Positions 26,324 to 35,565 of a stretch of 64,000 nucleotides of DNA are shown in pieces. The notes below the pieces were generated by a model, which searched no databases, was not told the DNA's origin, and saw only the letters and a list, made by a program, of their open reading frames with translations. The DNA lies in contig QCEF01000001.1 of NCBI GenBank assembly GCA_003278545.1, positions 248,001 through 312,000 of the forward strand, read 5' to 3'. Numbering within the stretch: the stretch's first letter is position 1; the number at the start of each line of letters is the position of its first letter. The DNA is from Prochlorococcus sp. AG-355-N16 (GTDB taxonomy: Bacteria > Cyanobacteriota > Cyanobacteriia > PCC-6307 > Cyanobiaceae). A program made the translations under genes and the position numbers.

Positions 26324-26707
26324 TTGGAATTAAGAACAAAAATTGTTTCAGCGGTAATAAGATCTCTCAAATTGCCACCAAGGTTTCGTTTGAAAATGGT
26401 TAAAGAAGATCCAGTGAGACTTGAACTAAGTCTTACTCCTTCTTACGGTAAAAGCCCAGTTATTGTTGGCATAGTTGAATCTTTAGACTTAGTCGCGCGA
26501 AGAGATAGAGAAGGTAGACTTCCTAGAGATCTTCAAGGGACTTGGGATTGGACAGTAAGACATGGAAAAGTTAGTACTGGAGGTTGGAATCCTATGTTAA
26601 AAGAAGCATTGCAAACAATGTTTGATACAGGATTGCCTGCTATTGTATATGAGGAATTAACTGGAGATGAGTATCGACCTGTTGATGGTGTAAGACATGT
26701 TAAATAA
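26324..26707 (+). CDS. Conserved cyanobacterial protein (127 aa)
   Basis: A 127-aa soluble protein with strongly conserved-looking motifs such as LKLPPRFRLKMVKEDPVRLELSLTP at the start region and LPRDLQGTWDWTVRHGKVSTGGWNPMLKEALQ in the middle (residues about 64-95). It starts with TTG at 26324, preceded by AAGGAAAA, which can serve as ribosome binding site; no ATG is available until deep in the protein. It follows the DUF2973 gene by 23 bp. I recognise it only as a conserved picocyanobacterial protein without assigned function. Confidence 0.75.
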   Translation: MELRTKIVSAVIRSLKLPPRFRLKMVKEDPVRLELSLTPSYGKSPVIVGIVESLDLVARRDREGRLPRDLQGTWDWTVRHGKVSTGGWNPMLKEALQTMFDTGLPAIVYEELTGDEYRPVDGVRHVK

Positions 26708-26737
26708 ATAATTTATTATTTTTCATAAAATCTTCCT

Positions 26738-26766
26738 TAAAACGTTAAAATAACTTGATATATAAT
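26738..26766 (+). promoter_or_regulatory. Candidate promoter of the HLIP gene
   Basis: TATAAT at 26761-26766 is a perfect -10 box, ten bases ahead of the HLIP ATG. The -35 region is not consensus. GTTAAAAT followed after two bases by CTTGATAT (26744-26761) loosely resembles the HLR1 direct repeat bound by RpaB, but several positions mismatch. RpaB is encoded in this same window. The -10 box is convincing; the HLR1 likeness is weak. Confidence 0.4.
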
Positions 26767-26776
26767 TTAGTTAATT

Positions 26777-26923
26777 ATGAATAAAGACAATCAACCAAGA
26801 TTTGGCTTTGTAAACTTTGCAGAAACTTGGAATGGCCGTATGGCAATGATGGGTATTTTGATTGGACTTGGTACTGAATTAATTACTGGACAAAGTATTC
26901 TTCGACAAATTGGAATAGGTTAG
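26777..26923 (+). CDS. hli: High-light-inducible protein (HLIP, single-helix Lhc-like)
   Basis: A 48-aa protein read by hand from ATG 26777 to TAG 26923. It has the chlorophyll-binding motif of the LHC superfamily in its one membrane helix: ETWNGRMAMMGILIGLGTEL, with the paired Glu and Arg plus the Asn ligand. The FGFVNFAETWNGRMAM start and the GQSIL end are typical of HL Prochlorococcus hli genes. HLIPs sit in the thylakoid membrane, bind chlorophyll and carotenoid, and protect photosystems and chlorophyll biosynthesis under excess light. A perfect TATAAT lies just upstream. Confidence 0.92.
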   Translation: MNKDNQPRFGFVNFAETWNGRMAMMGILIGLGTELITGQSILRQIGIG

Positions 26924-26927
26924 TATT

Positions 26928-27269
26928 TTACTTAATTTCTTCTGCTTTCACATCAATGGTACTTTCACTAGGCATTTTATCTAATTGATTTTTCTTATTT
27001 ATATTCTCTAAATCTGCACCGCAATTCATGCAGGTTTCACTTAAACCTAATGATATTGCGCCACAATTACTGCATGTATTAATTTTAGATTTGTAAGAGT
27101 TAAAACCCATAAACACTAAAACTAATAATAGAAGAGGAATTAAAAATAAAAGAAGTAGAATATTTCCAACAAAGCTAATGAAAAAGTTAAATCCAAAAAT
27201 TGGAATAAAGATAAGTATTATTAATGAGTAGGTAAGAAGATTTTTATTAGCTTTAAGAAAATAATTCAC
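26928..27269 (-). CDS. Membrane protein with C-terminal zinc ribbon (113 aa)
   Basis: A 113-aa protein with two membrane spans near residues 12-32 and 33-55, then a small zinc-ribbon knuckle pair: CSNCG at about residue 67 and CMNCG at about residue 81. The last 30 residues are polar. It lies 11 bp downstream of the BrkB gene on the same strand and converges on the HLIP gene. Double-zinc-ribbon membrane proteins of this kind are common and mostly uncharacterised. Confidence 0.7.
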   Translation of the reverse strand: MNYFLKANKNLLTYSLIILIFIPIFGFNFFISFVGNILLLLFLIPLLLLVLVFMGFNSYKSKINTCSNCGAISLGLSETCMNCGADLENINKKNQLDKMPSESTIDVKAEEIK

Positions 27270-27280
27270 CTCAGTTATCC

Positions 27281-28210
27281 TTATCTATAATTTCTTTTTT
27301 TATTTACTAAAGTCATACTAGCAATTACTACGCTCCAACACTGTCCAAAATATAAAATAACTCCTAAAAGCCATACCCACAAAGTAAGTACTAGAAAACC
27401 TCCAATAAAACCGTATGCTTGAAATCTTACTCCAAGTGAGAGAATACTTTTACTTACTGCTAGGTTCAAAGTTGTTAGGCCAATTCCAATAAGAAAAGAT
27501 CCAGGTAACAGTGGTTTCAATGGAACTTTTCTGCTGGGCAAAAGTGCTTGTAATAAAAGAGCCATTAAAGAAAAGCCAATTAGTGGTATTGCAAACTGAC
27601 CAACCTGTAATAACGGCAACTTTAATAATAAATCAGAAATAAGATTATTAGATTTTGAAAGATTTTCTAAAACGTTACTTGGGATCATCCTAAGATTCGC
27701 ACTAATTTGATCTAGTACCATTAAAAAACCAATAAAGAATACTACTAAAAAGGCTTCAACTCTATTTCGGAGAAACTTCGAAGCTTGCACTCTCCAAGCA
27801 GCATTAACTTTTTTAGAAGGAATTTCGTCCTCCCAAAGCCTATCCGAACCTCTTTGCAGAGATAGATATGCATTTCCTGCTGTAAAAAGCAAAAACATAG
27901 CTCCAAGAATTCCTGCTCCAAAACCTTGATCTATCAAATTAAATAATGTTGTCTCTACTAATTCAACTACTGAAGGAGGTAAAAGCTGAGCAGCAATTGC
28001 AATTATTTGTTGATCTAATCCTTCTTGTTTGCCTAGGAACCATGAAGCTATTGAAAGAGAAATTAGAAGGATGGGAAAAAATGATTGAAGTGTGTAGTAT
28101 GCAAATGCAGCGCTTAAATCAACACAATCAGATTTGCTCCATCGCTCACAAGCTCCCCACAAACTTTTCAGTATCCATGTTGAACTTCTCTGCATATTAA
28201 TTTTCTTCAA
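27281..28210 (-). CDS. YihY/BrkB family inner-membrane protein
   Basis: A 309-aa polytopic protein with about six membrane segments. Family features include DLSAAFAYYTLQSFFPILL near residue 30, LWEDEIPSKKVNAAW and the GAXXA-type segment AYGFIGGFLVLTLWVWL towards the end. The family was once called ribonuclease BN by mistake; no enzymatic role is established and a transport or envelope role is assumed. It is followed by the zinc-ribbon gene after 11 bp. Confidence 0.87.
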   Translation of the reverse strand: MKKINMQRSSTWILKSLWGACERWSKSDCVDLSAAFAYYTLQSFFPILLISLSIASWFLGKQEGLDQQIIAIAAQLLPPSVVELVETTLFNLIDQGFGAGILGAMFLLFTAGNAYLSLQRGSDRLWEDEIPSKKVNAAWRVQASKFLRNRVEAFLVVFFIGFLMVLDQISANLRMIPSNVLENLSKSNNLISDLLLKLPLLQVGQFAIPLIGFSLMALLLQALLPSRKVPLKPLLPGSFLIGIGLTTLNLAVSKSILSLGVRFQAYGFIGGFLVLTLWVWLLGVILYFGQCWSVVIASMTLVNKKRNYR

Positions 28211-28285
28211 ATATTTATTTATTTACTTAATTTTCATTGTATCTGATTAAGAAATTTTTCAAGCAATTTTTTATTTATGATGCAA

Positions 28286-29101
28286 CTATTTTGCTGATAA
28301 TAAATTGCCCCATGGCTTTAAAATTTCAAATTTTTCAATAGATCTACAAGCAATTAATGGAAAATTAACATCGCTCAAGTCTTCTCCTGAAACTAAATTT
28401 AAAGGATCTTTTTCTAACCACTCTATAGAACAATTGAGTTCTTCTAAAAGCAGCCAGGCTGCTGCAATATCCCATATCTTAGGGGTTGATTCTATTGCTC
28501 CGAAAGTTTGTCCCATAGCTACACTCGTAAGATTTAAACTCGATACACCCAAAAGTCTGATTTTGCCAGGAAATACTGAGTTTGGTTTTTTTTGTAAAAT
28601 TTTTATTGATCTACTACATAAAGAAATGCATTCACTTTGACGATTATTTTGAATAGGATCAATTTTCTTGTCATTTAACCAAACCCCTTTACCTTTAATG
28701 GATACAAACTTTTTTTTCAATGTAGGAATGATTAAAAAAGAAGATTGTGGTTTACCATCAAAGAACCTTGCTACAGATATAGACCAGTAAGGAATACCGG
28801 CAGCAAAATTTGTTGTCCCATCGAGTGGATCGACCACCCAGTAAGCTTTTGAATCTGGAATTAACTTTTGTCCTTCTTCACTAAGGACGCCTTCACCTGG
28901 AGCTATTGAAGCTAAGCCATCTACGATTGTTTTGTCACTCCATAAATCACAACTTGTTAATAATGATCCATCTGCTTTATTACTGGCACTAATATTTCCA
29001 AAATCATTTGTTTGTCGTTGACTAACCAATTCAAATAAAAAATCTAATTCACGTAGTTGTTTATTGGTTAAATTTGGTGGATTCATCTTTATATATTGCA
29101 A
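28286..29101 (-). CDS. Inositol monophosphatase family phosphatase
   Basis: A 271-aa Mg-dependent phosphatase of the IMPase/FBPase/CysQ superfamily. The metal-site motif DPLDGTTNF is at about residues 92-100, the first Glu is in LSEEGQ, and the C-terminal motif WDIAAAWLLLEE is present. Substrates in the family include inositol phosphates, histidinol phosphate and PAP; the sequence does not decide. The start of this gene overlaps the end of the upstream tolC-like gene by 13 bp, so translation is probably coupled. Confidence 0.9.
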   Translation of the reverse strand: MQYIKMNPPNLTNKQLRELDFLFELVSQRQTNDFGNISASNKADGSLLTSCDLWSDKTIVDGLASIAPGEGVLSEEGQKLIPDSKAYWVVDPLDGTTNFAAGIPYWSISVARFFDGKPQSSFLIIPTLKKKFVSIKGKGVWLNDKKIDPIQNNRQSECISLCSRSIKILQKKPNSVFPGKIRLLGVSSLNLTSVAMGQTFGAIESTPKIWDIAAAWLLLEELNCSIEWLEKDPLNLVSGEDLSDVNFPLIACRSIEKFEILKPWGNLLSAK

Positions 29102-30516
29102 ATAGACTTTGTTTCCTTAATTTTAGTATTATTTCTACCCAAACAATTTTTATTTTTATCAAGGAAAGTTAATCTTTCTAATTCATCTATATTCAGATTG
29201 TAATTATATATTGCATTAATATTTTTTGATTTCGCATTACTTAATTCACTTTGCCTAACAAGAACATCTTTAAGAGTTGAAATTCCTACATCATATCTAA
29301 GTCTGGAAAGCCTTACAGACTCTTTGCTAGATTCAATTTCTTTAAGAGAAGAGATTATTTTTTCTTCATTTAATTTAAGATTTAAATAGGCTTTACTAAT
29401 ACTTGTGGTTAAAACATTTTTTAGATTTTCATATGCATATTTTTCCGATTCTGCATCTGCTAGTTTTGATTTGTAGGAGTTCTTATTTTGTCCGCCATCA
29501 AAAATACTCCATGCAAAATTTAGACTTATGGTATTTGTATAATTAGATCCAAATTTTTCAGAGTCGATATTAGTTGCTAGAGAGTCACCTTTTGAAAAGG
29601 TACTAGATAATGAATTACTGATATAGATATTTGGCTTATTTTGAGCTAAAAAGCTTTCTGCTTGGCTCTTTTTGATTGATTTTTGCAGAATAAGGTTTTT
29701 TAAGGAAAGATTTTTATCTAAACCCTCATTAATATTCTTATTCAATTTATGATTCCAAAACCCTATAAGATTTTGCTCTTTATTAGTTTCGAAATCTCCC
29801 TTAACATTAAGAATCTCTTTAAGAGAAATCTTATTAATTTGATGTTCTATTTTCTTTTCACTAAGTGATTGTTGATCTCGAGAAAATTGAGCTTCTGCTT
29901 CAAGAACTTCAAATTTTGTACCAATTCCAGCATCTAGCTTCGCTTTAGCATTTTCTAAACTTGTAATTGATAAATCAAGTATTGATTTTTTATTTTGAAT
30001 ATCTTGATATGACTTTTTGTATTTGTGATATCTGATTCTTGCTTCTTGAATTAAATCTTTTTTCTTAATCTCATAATTATTTTCTGCAATTTTGTAATTT
30101 GTTTTGGCAATTTTAATTTCAGATCCTCTTAAAGGGGCAATTACATCCCATTTAATATTAAGGGAGGGATTAGCCGTAAATTGTGATGTTTTTAAAGTAG
30201 GTGAATTGCTAGTGTACTTTTTACCTGCGACATATTTTGGTAACCCATTGGCTTGAAAATCTAAGGATGGGTATCTTTTGGCAATTTGACTGGAAAGATT
30301 AAAGCTTGCAGAGGCTACTAAGTTTTGTAATGATTTTAATTCTTGATTATTTAATACAAGTTTTTCTATTTCTTGATAATCAACGAAAGTAATATTTGAT
30401 TTTTCTTCTAAAGCATTATCTATGTAATTTTTTGTTTCGCTCGAAAGAACATTAAAGGTATTTATACTTAAAGTAAGCGGCAATAATAAGAAAGGATTTA
30501 TTACTCTTTTAAGCAT
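29089..30516 (-). CDS. TolC-family outer membrane efflux protein
   Basis: A 475-aa protein with a signal-peptide-like start (MLKRVINPFLLLPLTLSINTF). It is built of long coiled, Lys- and Glu-rich helices in two repeated halves, the OEP pattern of TolC. Segments such as LDAGIGTKFEVLEAEAQFSRDQ and RLRYDVGISTLKDVLVRQSEL are the conserved helix turns at the end of each half. It would form the trimeric outer-membrane exit duct for type I secretion or efflux; no cognate ABC exporter or adaptor is adjacent. It overlaps the phosphatase gene by 13 bp. Confidence 0.9.
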   Translation of the reverse strand: MLKRVINPFLLLPLTLSINTFNVLSSETKNYIDNALEEKSNITFVDYQEIEKLVLNNQELKSLQNLVASASFNLSSQIAKRYPSLDFQANGLPKYVAGKKYTSNSPTLKTSQFTANPSLNIKWDVIAPLRGSEIKIAKTNYKIAENNYEIKKKDLIQEARIRYHKYKKSYQDIQNKKSILDLSITSLENAKAKLDAGIGTKFEVLEAEAQFSRDQQSLSEKKIEHQINKISLKEILNVKGDFETNKEQNLIGFWNHKLNKNINEGLDKNLSLKNLILQKSIKKSQAESFLAQNKPNIYISNSLSSTFSKGDSLATNIDSEKFGSNYTNTISLNFAWSIFDGGQNKNSYKSKLADAESEKYAYENLKNVLTTSISKAYLNLKLNEEKIISSLKEIESSKESVRLSRLRYDVGISTLKDVLVRQSELSNAKSKNINAIYNYNLNIDELERLTFLDKNKNCLGRNNTKIKETKSICNI

Positions 30517-30541
30517 GTTTTATAGTTTCGAAAATATTCGA

Positions 30542-31921
30542 TTAACCAATCAAAGTATTAATAATATCATTTGAATCATCAAGAACGTGAATTTTAGTAT
30601 TTATTTGATTCTCAACTTCTTCAATATTTTTATCATCTAAAAATAAATCAGTATTAATTTTTAACATAATAGATGGTATGTAAACAGCTTCTCCTAAATC
30701 CTTATTTTTCAGCCCGCAAATTAGATCTTCTCCAGTAAGCAGTCCTGTAACAACTTGATCTTGACCCCAGTAAATACTTGGCAAACCATATAAATTAATT
30801 TTTAATCCATTAATTAAGTTTAATTTCTCAACTGTAGGAATTAGGGCTTCATAGACTAATTTACCAACAATCCAACTTACTTTTTTTGGCTTATTAACTT
30901 TTTGGGGTAGGTTTTGAGTCTTTTCTCTTAATGCTTCTAGAAAGTTTCTAATAGTCCCAACTCCATTAGATTCTTGTGGCATATTTTCGTAGGTTTTGTA
31001 ACTAGGTAAATTTGTACCAGCAATTAAATACCATTCGTCTGCTAACCAACAAAAACGAGTCCCAAGAGTAATTTGTAGAGAGGCTTGAATTCTCTCTACT
31101 TGTTTAATAGTTTTTTTTGCATATTTTGGGCTGATTGATTTCAATCCATCATTTTCAGGTCTAAATTTTGTAAGTCCTACAGGAACTATTGCGACTGAAA
31201 GTACTGTTTGAGAGGTTTTTTTGTAGAACTCAGCAAGTTCCAAAATTGATTTCTCAAGAATATCCCCATCATTTATATCTGGACAAACAACAATTTGAGC
31301 ATGTATTTGAATAGAGTTTTTTTCAAACCACGAAATTTGATCAAGTATCACTCCTGCATTTTTATTTTTTAATAATTTTTCTCTTGTGGAGGGATCAGTA
31401 GCATGAACTGAAATAAAAAGTGGGGATAGTTTTTGCATAGCAATTCTTTCCCAGTCTTCTTTTTTTAAATTTGTAAGAGTTAAATAAGAGCCATATAAGA
31501 AACTTAATCTATAATCATCATCTTTTATATATAGGCTTTTTCTTTTACCACTTGGCTGTTGATCAATAAAACAAAATGGACATCTATTATTGCATTGCTT
31601 GATTGAATCAAATAATGCATCTTTAAAATTAATACCTAAATTAACGTCTTGATCTTTTTCAATATTTATATTGTGAATCTCATGATTTTTATCTAAAACT
31701 GATATATCTAAAATTTCTTCACTAATCAGAATCTGATAATCAATTAAATCTCTTGGTTTTTTCCCATTAATACTAATAATTGAGTCACCTGATTCAAATC
31801 CTATTTCTTCAGCAATAGAATTAGCTTCAATACTTTCAATTTCTGCAGGGTTTATTTTATAAGTAAAATTAGGGACCAAAAGATCAACGGGATCTTCCGT
31901 GTAATTAATTTCTTGCCACAC
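30542..31921 (-). CDS. DUF512 protein: PDZ-like plus radical-SAM-like Fe-S domain
   Basis: A 459-aa protein of the COG1625 type. Residues about 25-75 form a PDZ-like domain (IEANSIAEEIGFESGDSIISI in the usual carboxylate-loop place). The radical-SAM-like CxxxCxxC motif is CNNRCPFC, Cys110/114/117. The C-terminal region is DUF512, with GTRFCWLADEWYLIAG. It is a probable Fe-S oxidoreductase conserved in cyanobacteria and clostridia, with no known substrate. The start lies 46 bp from the divergent small frame at 31968. Confidence 0.88.
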   Translation of the reverse strand: MWQEINYTEDPVDLLVPNFTYKINPAEIESIEANSIAEEIGFESGDSIISINGKKPRDLIDYQILISEEILDISVLDKNHEIHNINIEKDQDVNLGINFKDALFDSIKQCNNRCPFCFIDQQPSGKRKSLYIKDDDYRLSFLYGSYLTLTNLKKEDWERIAMQKLSPLFISVHATDPSTREKLLKNKNAGVILDQISWFEKNSIQIHAQIVVCPDINDGDILEKSILELAEFYKKTSQTVLSVAIVPVGLTKFRPENDGLKSISPKYAKKTIKQVERIQASLQITLGTRFCWLADEWYLIAGTNLPSYKTYENMPQESNGVGTIRNFLEALREKTQNLPQKVNKPKKVSWIVGKLVYEALIPTVEKLNLINGLKINLYGLPSIYWGQDQVVTGLLTGEDLICGLKNKDLGEAVYIPSIMLKINTDLFLDDKNIEEVENQINTKIHVLDDSNDIINTLIG

Positions 31922-31967
31922 AATTTAAGGCCAAATACTCTTATTTATTTTTATTCTAAACGTATAT

Positions 31968-32081
31968 ATGACTCAAAGTGTATTAAATACTTTTAAAAAA
32001 CTAAATATAGCTGCGAAATTATGGGCCTTTAATTTATTAAAATATGGCATTCGCAGTTTTTTAAAACACGATTTAGATTAA
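31968..32081 (+). CDS. Possible small basic peptide (37 aa)
   Basis: A 38-codon frame read by hand from ATG 31968 to TAA 32081. The product, starting MTQSVLNTFKKLNI, is basic and amphipathic, with LWAFNLLKYGI as a short hydrophobic stretch. It ends 18 bp before the DUF3120 gene on the same strand. No family is recognised. It may be a small protein or a leader frame; support is limited to its position and non-random look. Confidence 0.4.
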   Translation: MTQSVLNTFKKLNIAAKLWAFNLLKYGIRSFLKHDLD

Positions 32082-32099
32082 TTAAAATAAACTTTTTCA

Positions 32100-32867
32100 T
32101 TGAAAGAATTAATTACAAAAAATTTAGAATTAAAAGATAAATTCAACTATGAATCTCATAAGATAGTTGATTCATACGAAAATAGTTTTTTATCAAATCC
32201 TATATCTTTAAGATTGTGGTCTTCTTTTTTTGTAATTTTACCTATTTTTGTTCAAGCCCCTTGGGTTAGATTAGAACCAATAAGTGCTCTTTGTTTTACT
32301 TTTGTTATTGTCTTAGTGGCAATTGTTTTAAATCAGAAAGGCTCAAATAAGTGGTTTATTGTCAGTTCATTATTACTTGGTATATCAGGTAGTTGGCTTG
32401 GTGGATGTTTGTTCTGGGGATGGTTAAGCCCATTTCCTATCCTACACATACCTGTTGAAGCTGTAGTTCTCCCATTAGCTTTAATTGGATTTGGTACTAA
32501 TTGGAAAATAGGTTCAAGTTTTTATATCTCTTCTTTATTTGGAACCGCAGTTACCGACATTACAATATTCTTAATCGGAATTATGGATCAATGGAAGGAA
32601 GTAATTACAGCAGATTCTGAAAATGCACCCATGATTCTTCAAAAAACTTCAGAGAGTCTTATTCAAATAAAATCATTATCTATTATCGTTTTTGTTGCTC
32701 TTATACTTTGGTTTATTTCAAAAGAAATTTTAGATTCTGGCACAATTAATACTACTAGTGGTAAAGCACTCTTAATTTCTGGTTACGTAATTCAAACGAC
32801 ATTAATTGTGGATGGTATTTTTATTGTTTTAGCAATTCTGCAACCAACTTTTAGTGGATTGGTTTAA
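32100..32867 (+). CDS. DUF3120 family membrane protein
   Basis: A 255-aa polytopic protein, with about six to seven membrane segments after a polar N-terminus of 45 residues. Motifs VQAPWVRLEPISAL and LGGCLFWGWLSPFPILHIPVEAVVLPLAL (residues about 100-128) are those of DUF3120, a cyanobacterial family of unknown function. The frame opens with TTG at 32100 and no ATG is available upstream of the conserved part. Its stop overlaps the nadB start by one base, suggesting translational coupling. Confidence 0.8.
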   Translation: MKELITKNLELKDKFNYESHKIVDSYENSFLSNPISLRLWSSFFVILPIFVQAPWVRLEPISALCFTFVIVLVAIVLNQKGSNKWFIVSSLLLGISGSWLGGCLFWGWLSPFPILHIPVEAVVLPLALIGFGTNWKIGSSFYISSLFGTAVTDITIFLIGIMDQWKEVITADSENAPMILQKTSESLIQIKSLSIIVFVALILWFISKEILDSGTINTTSGKALLISGYVIQTTLIVDGIFIVLAILQPTFSGLV

Positions 32868-34534
32868 TGTTAAGGCCTCCATTTACGCAAGAACCCATAC
32901 CAATAAATAATTGGGATGTAATCGTTATAGGTGCTGGAGCTGCTGGTCTTATGACTTGTCTTGAATTACCCTCAAATTTAAAAGTGCTTCTTTTAAATAG
33001 AAATACTAGTAAGGTATCTTCCAGTAGATGGGCTCAAGGCGGAATTGCATCTGTTGTTAGAAAAGATGATTCATTTGATCTTCATGCTGAGGATACTTTA
33101 AAAGCAGGTGATGGATTATGTGATTTTCAAGCTGTAGAAATGTTAGTTAAAGAAGCTCCAGGTTGTGTAGAAAGGTTACAGAATTTAGGGATGATTTTTG
33201 ATCAAAGTTCCGATCAATTAGCTACTACCTTAGAAGCAGCCCATTCACGAAGAAGAGTCTTACACGTCAAGGATCGTACTGGAAGAGCATTAGTTGAAGT
33301 TCTAGAAGATCATATTGAGAATCAAAAAAATATTCTTCACTGCAGGGGTGTAAGAGTAACTGAACTTCTCATTGAAAATAAAGAATGTAGAGGAGTTCAG
33401 GTTCTTGATGGAGCAAATTTATATTGGATTAAATCTAGAGCTGTTGTTTTGGCTACAGGTGGGGGTGGACACTTGTTTACAAATACAACAAATCCTGCTC
33501 AATCCTCTGGTGAAGGGATTGCTCTTGCATGGAAAGCAGGAGCTGCTATCGAAGATTTAGAGTTCGTGCAATTTCATCCAACAGCTCTAAAATTTTATGG
33601 TGCACCTTGCTTCTTAATATCTGAGGCACTTAGAGGGGAAGGCGCGATTTTAGTCGATAAAAATGGTGAAAGTCCAGTTAAAAATCTTGAAAATCGTGAT
33701 CTAGCTACTAGAGATCAGGTAAGTAGAGCAATTATGAAAAATATGTATGATAATAATTTAGATCATGTTGGCTTAGATCTTCGGTATATTGATCCAGAAA
33801 AAATTGTAGAGCGCTTCCCCACGATCTTAAGTCGATGTCAGGATTATGGCGTTAACCCTTTAAATGAGGTTATTCCCGTGGCTCCTGCAGCTCATTATTG
33901 GATGGGAGGTGTTAAAACTGATCTTAATGCATCTTCAACAAGAAAAGGATTATATGCCGTTGGAGAAGTTGCTTCTACAGGTGTGCATGGTGCTAATAGA
34001 CTAGCAAGTAATTCACTGATGGAGTGTCTTGTTTTCGCAAGAAAAATGTCGTCAATTGTTTTGAATGATCTTTCTGAAGTTGAAAAATTTGATAGATCAT
34101 TTCAAGAGTTTGATATTGAAGATCCTAAAGAAGATCAAATTTCTATAATTGCTGAAAAAATTGATGAACTTAGAAAATTATGTTGGTTAAATTTAGGTGT
34201 ATCTCGAAATAAGGTAAACATGAGTAATTTTTTAAATTACATTCAAAATGATATAGCTAAATTAAATAAAAATGATTTACTAAATAGTCTTGAAAAAATA
34301 AAATTTGATCAAAAAATAAAACTTAGTGAACGCAATAGAAGATCATTAAATCTTTTACTTGATTTAAAGAATAGACAAATAACCACCATAACTTTATTAA
34401 AAGCTTGTCTTTTTAGAGAAGAAAGTAGAGGAGGGCATTATAGAGATGATTTCCCTGATAAAGATAAAAATTGGGAATGCCATACTAGACAACAGTTAGA
34501 TCAAAAAATTCAAAAAAGATTTATTAAAAATTAA
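32867..34534 (+). CDS. nadB: L-aspartate oxidase NadB
   Basis: A 555-aa FAD enzyme of the succinate dehydrogenase flavoprotein family. It oxidises aspartate to iminoaspartate for NAD synthesis. The FAD dinucleotide motif GAGAAG is at residues 22-27. SSSRWAQGGIAS, the active-site HPTALKF region and the capping Arg in SEALRGEGA are present. ASNSLMECLVFA is the C-terminal flavin-binding signature. Length is normal. The start overlaps the DUF3120 stop by 1 bp, and the end overlaps the convergent VKOR-Trx gene by 11 bp. Confidence 0.94.
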   Translation: MLRPPFTQEPIPINNWDVIVIGAGAAGLMTCLELPSNLKVLLLNRNTSKVSSSRWAQGGIASVVRKDDSFDLHAEDTLKAGDGLCDFQAVEMLVKEAPGCVERLQNLGMIFDQSSDQLATTLEAAHSRRRVLHVKDRTGRALVEVLEDHIENQKNILHCRGVRVTELLIENKECRGVQVLDGANLYWIKSRAVVLATGGGGHLFTNTTNPAQSSGEGIALAWKAGAAIEDLEFVQFHPTALKFYGAPCFLISEALRGEGAILVDKNGESPVKNLENRDLATRDQVSRAIMKNMYDNNLDHVGLDLRYIDPEKIVERFPTILSRCQDYGVNPLNEVIPVAPAAHYWMGGVKTDLNASSTRKGLYAVGEVASTGVHGANRLASNSLMECLVFARKMSSIVLNDLSEVEKFDRSFQEFDIEDPKEDQISIIAEKIDELRKLCWLNLGVSRNKVNMSNFLNYIQNDIAKLNKNDLLNSLEKIKFDQKIKLSERNRRSLNLLLDLKNRQITTITLLKACLFREESRGGHYRDDFPDKDKNWECHTRQQLDQKIQKRFIKN

Positions 34535-35459
34535 GATCTCCCTGATAGTCGGTTTTTGTTGCTAATTCATTTAAGTCACGCGTACCACTAATAATTTCTC
34601 CATTTATTTCCCAAGAAGGAAATCCACTGATTCCTTTGGTTTGGCATAGCTCATACTCATTATCTTTACCATCTTTAGCACACTCAACTACTTTTAATTC
34701 TTTCACTGCTTCCTTACCAAATAATTGTTTCTGATCGTGGCAATGCGGGCACCAGTATGCACTATACATAACAATATTGTTTTCACTTAAAAATTTTGCA
34801 AACTTTACTTTCTGGGGAGAGCTTGAAGTGGTAATTATTGGCGATACATTTTCAGTGGGGTTTGCAACATCAATAGCATTAGAGGGGTCAACGTTTGTTG
34901 ACCAAATTAGACCCCCCAGCAGGACACTAATGGCTACAATGAAACCTCTAATAATCATAGGTTCTCTACTTTCGAACTTTGCTCCAATAATAGAAATTAT
35001 AAAGATAGAAAACGATAAAATTGCTGAAAGTATACAAAAAAAGCAATATGCTTGAATCTTAAAAAACATTATATTTATCAATAAAAAGCTAAATGTTGAT
35101 GACGCACAGGAAATTAGAAATACTAACCACCATAAAAACTTATTTAGTTTTTCTTTTGGGGAAATTAAATTAAGCGAGAGTATTATAGTGAAAACTAATA
35201 TTGTTAAGTATGTTATGAATCCAGCTAATGAGAGAGGTATATTAACTTGATTATTTTCAAATAAAGTACCCCAAGGACTGTTTAAAACTGTTTCACAACC
35301 ATTTTGTATCCCTGGGCACGAAAGCGAATTAAATAATCCCCAGTTTTTTAAAGTAATCGAACCTGTATCAACTATGCCTATAGTGCTAAGGATTGCGATT
35401 ATGATTTTTGGCCATTTCAAATCTTTTTTATTCCTTCTGTTTAAAGTCTTAAAGGCCAT
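34524..35459 (-). CDS. VKOR-thioredoxin fusion, disulfide-forming thiol oxidoreductase
   Basis: A 311-aa membrane enzyme that makes disulfides in lumenal or periplasmic proteins, passing electrons to quinone. The VKOR domain has about four to five membrane helices. Its loop cysteines are Cys48 and Cys55 (SCPGIQNGC), and the quinone-side CxxC is Cys139/Cys142. A thioredoxin-like domain follows from about residue 215, with the active site WCPHC (Cys237/Cys240). This fusion is the cyanobacterial and plant LTO1 type, and all redox cysteines are kept. It is divergent from rimO, with 106 bp between the starts. Confidence 0.93.
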   Translation of the reverse strand: MAFKTLNRRNKKDLKWPKIIIAILSTIGIVDTGSITLKNWGLFNSLSCPGIQNGCETVLNSPWGTLFENNQVNIPLSLAGFITYLTILVFTIILSLNLISPKEKLNKFLWWLVFLISCASSTFSFLLINIMFFKIQAYCFFCILSAILSFSIFIISIIGAKFESREPMIIRGFIVAISVLLGGLIWSTNVDPSNAIDVANPTENVSPIITTSSSPQKVKFAKFLSENNIVMYSAYWCPHCHDQKQLFGKEAVKELKVVECAKDGKDNEYELCQTKGISGFPSWEINGEIISGTRDLNELATKTDYQGDLNF

Positions 35460-35565
35460 ACAAAAACGAAAGTTTGTTATTTACATTATCTATCCTAATA
35501 TTATCTTGGCATGAGAGTTATATACGAAATGCTTTTTAAATCATTAAATTCTTATTTTTCAAGTT

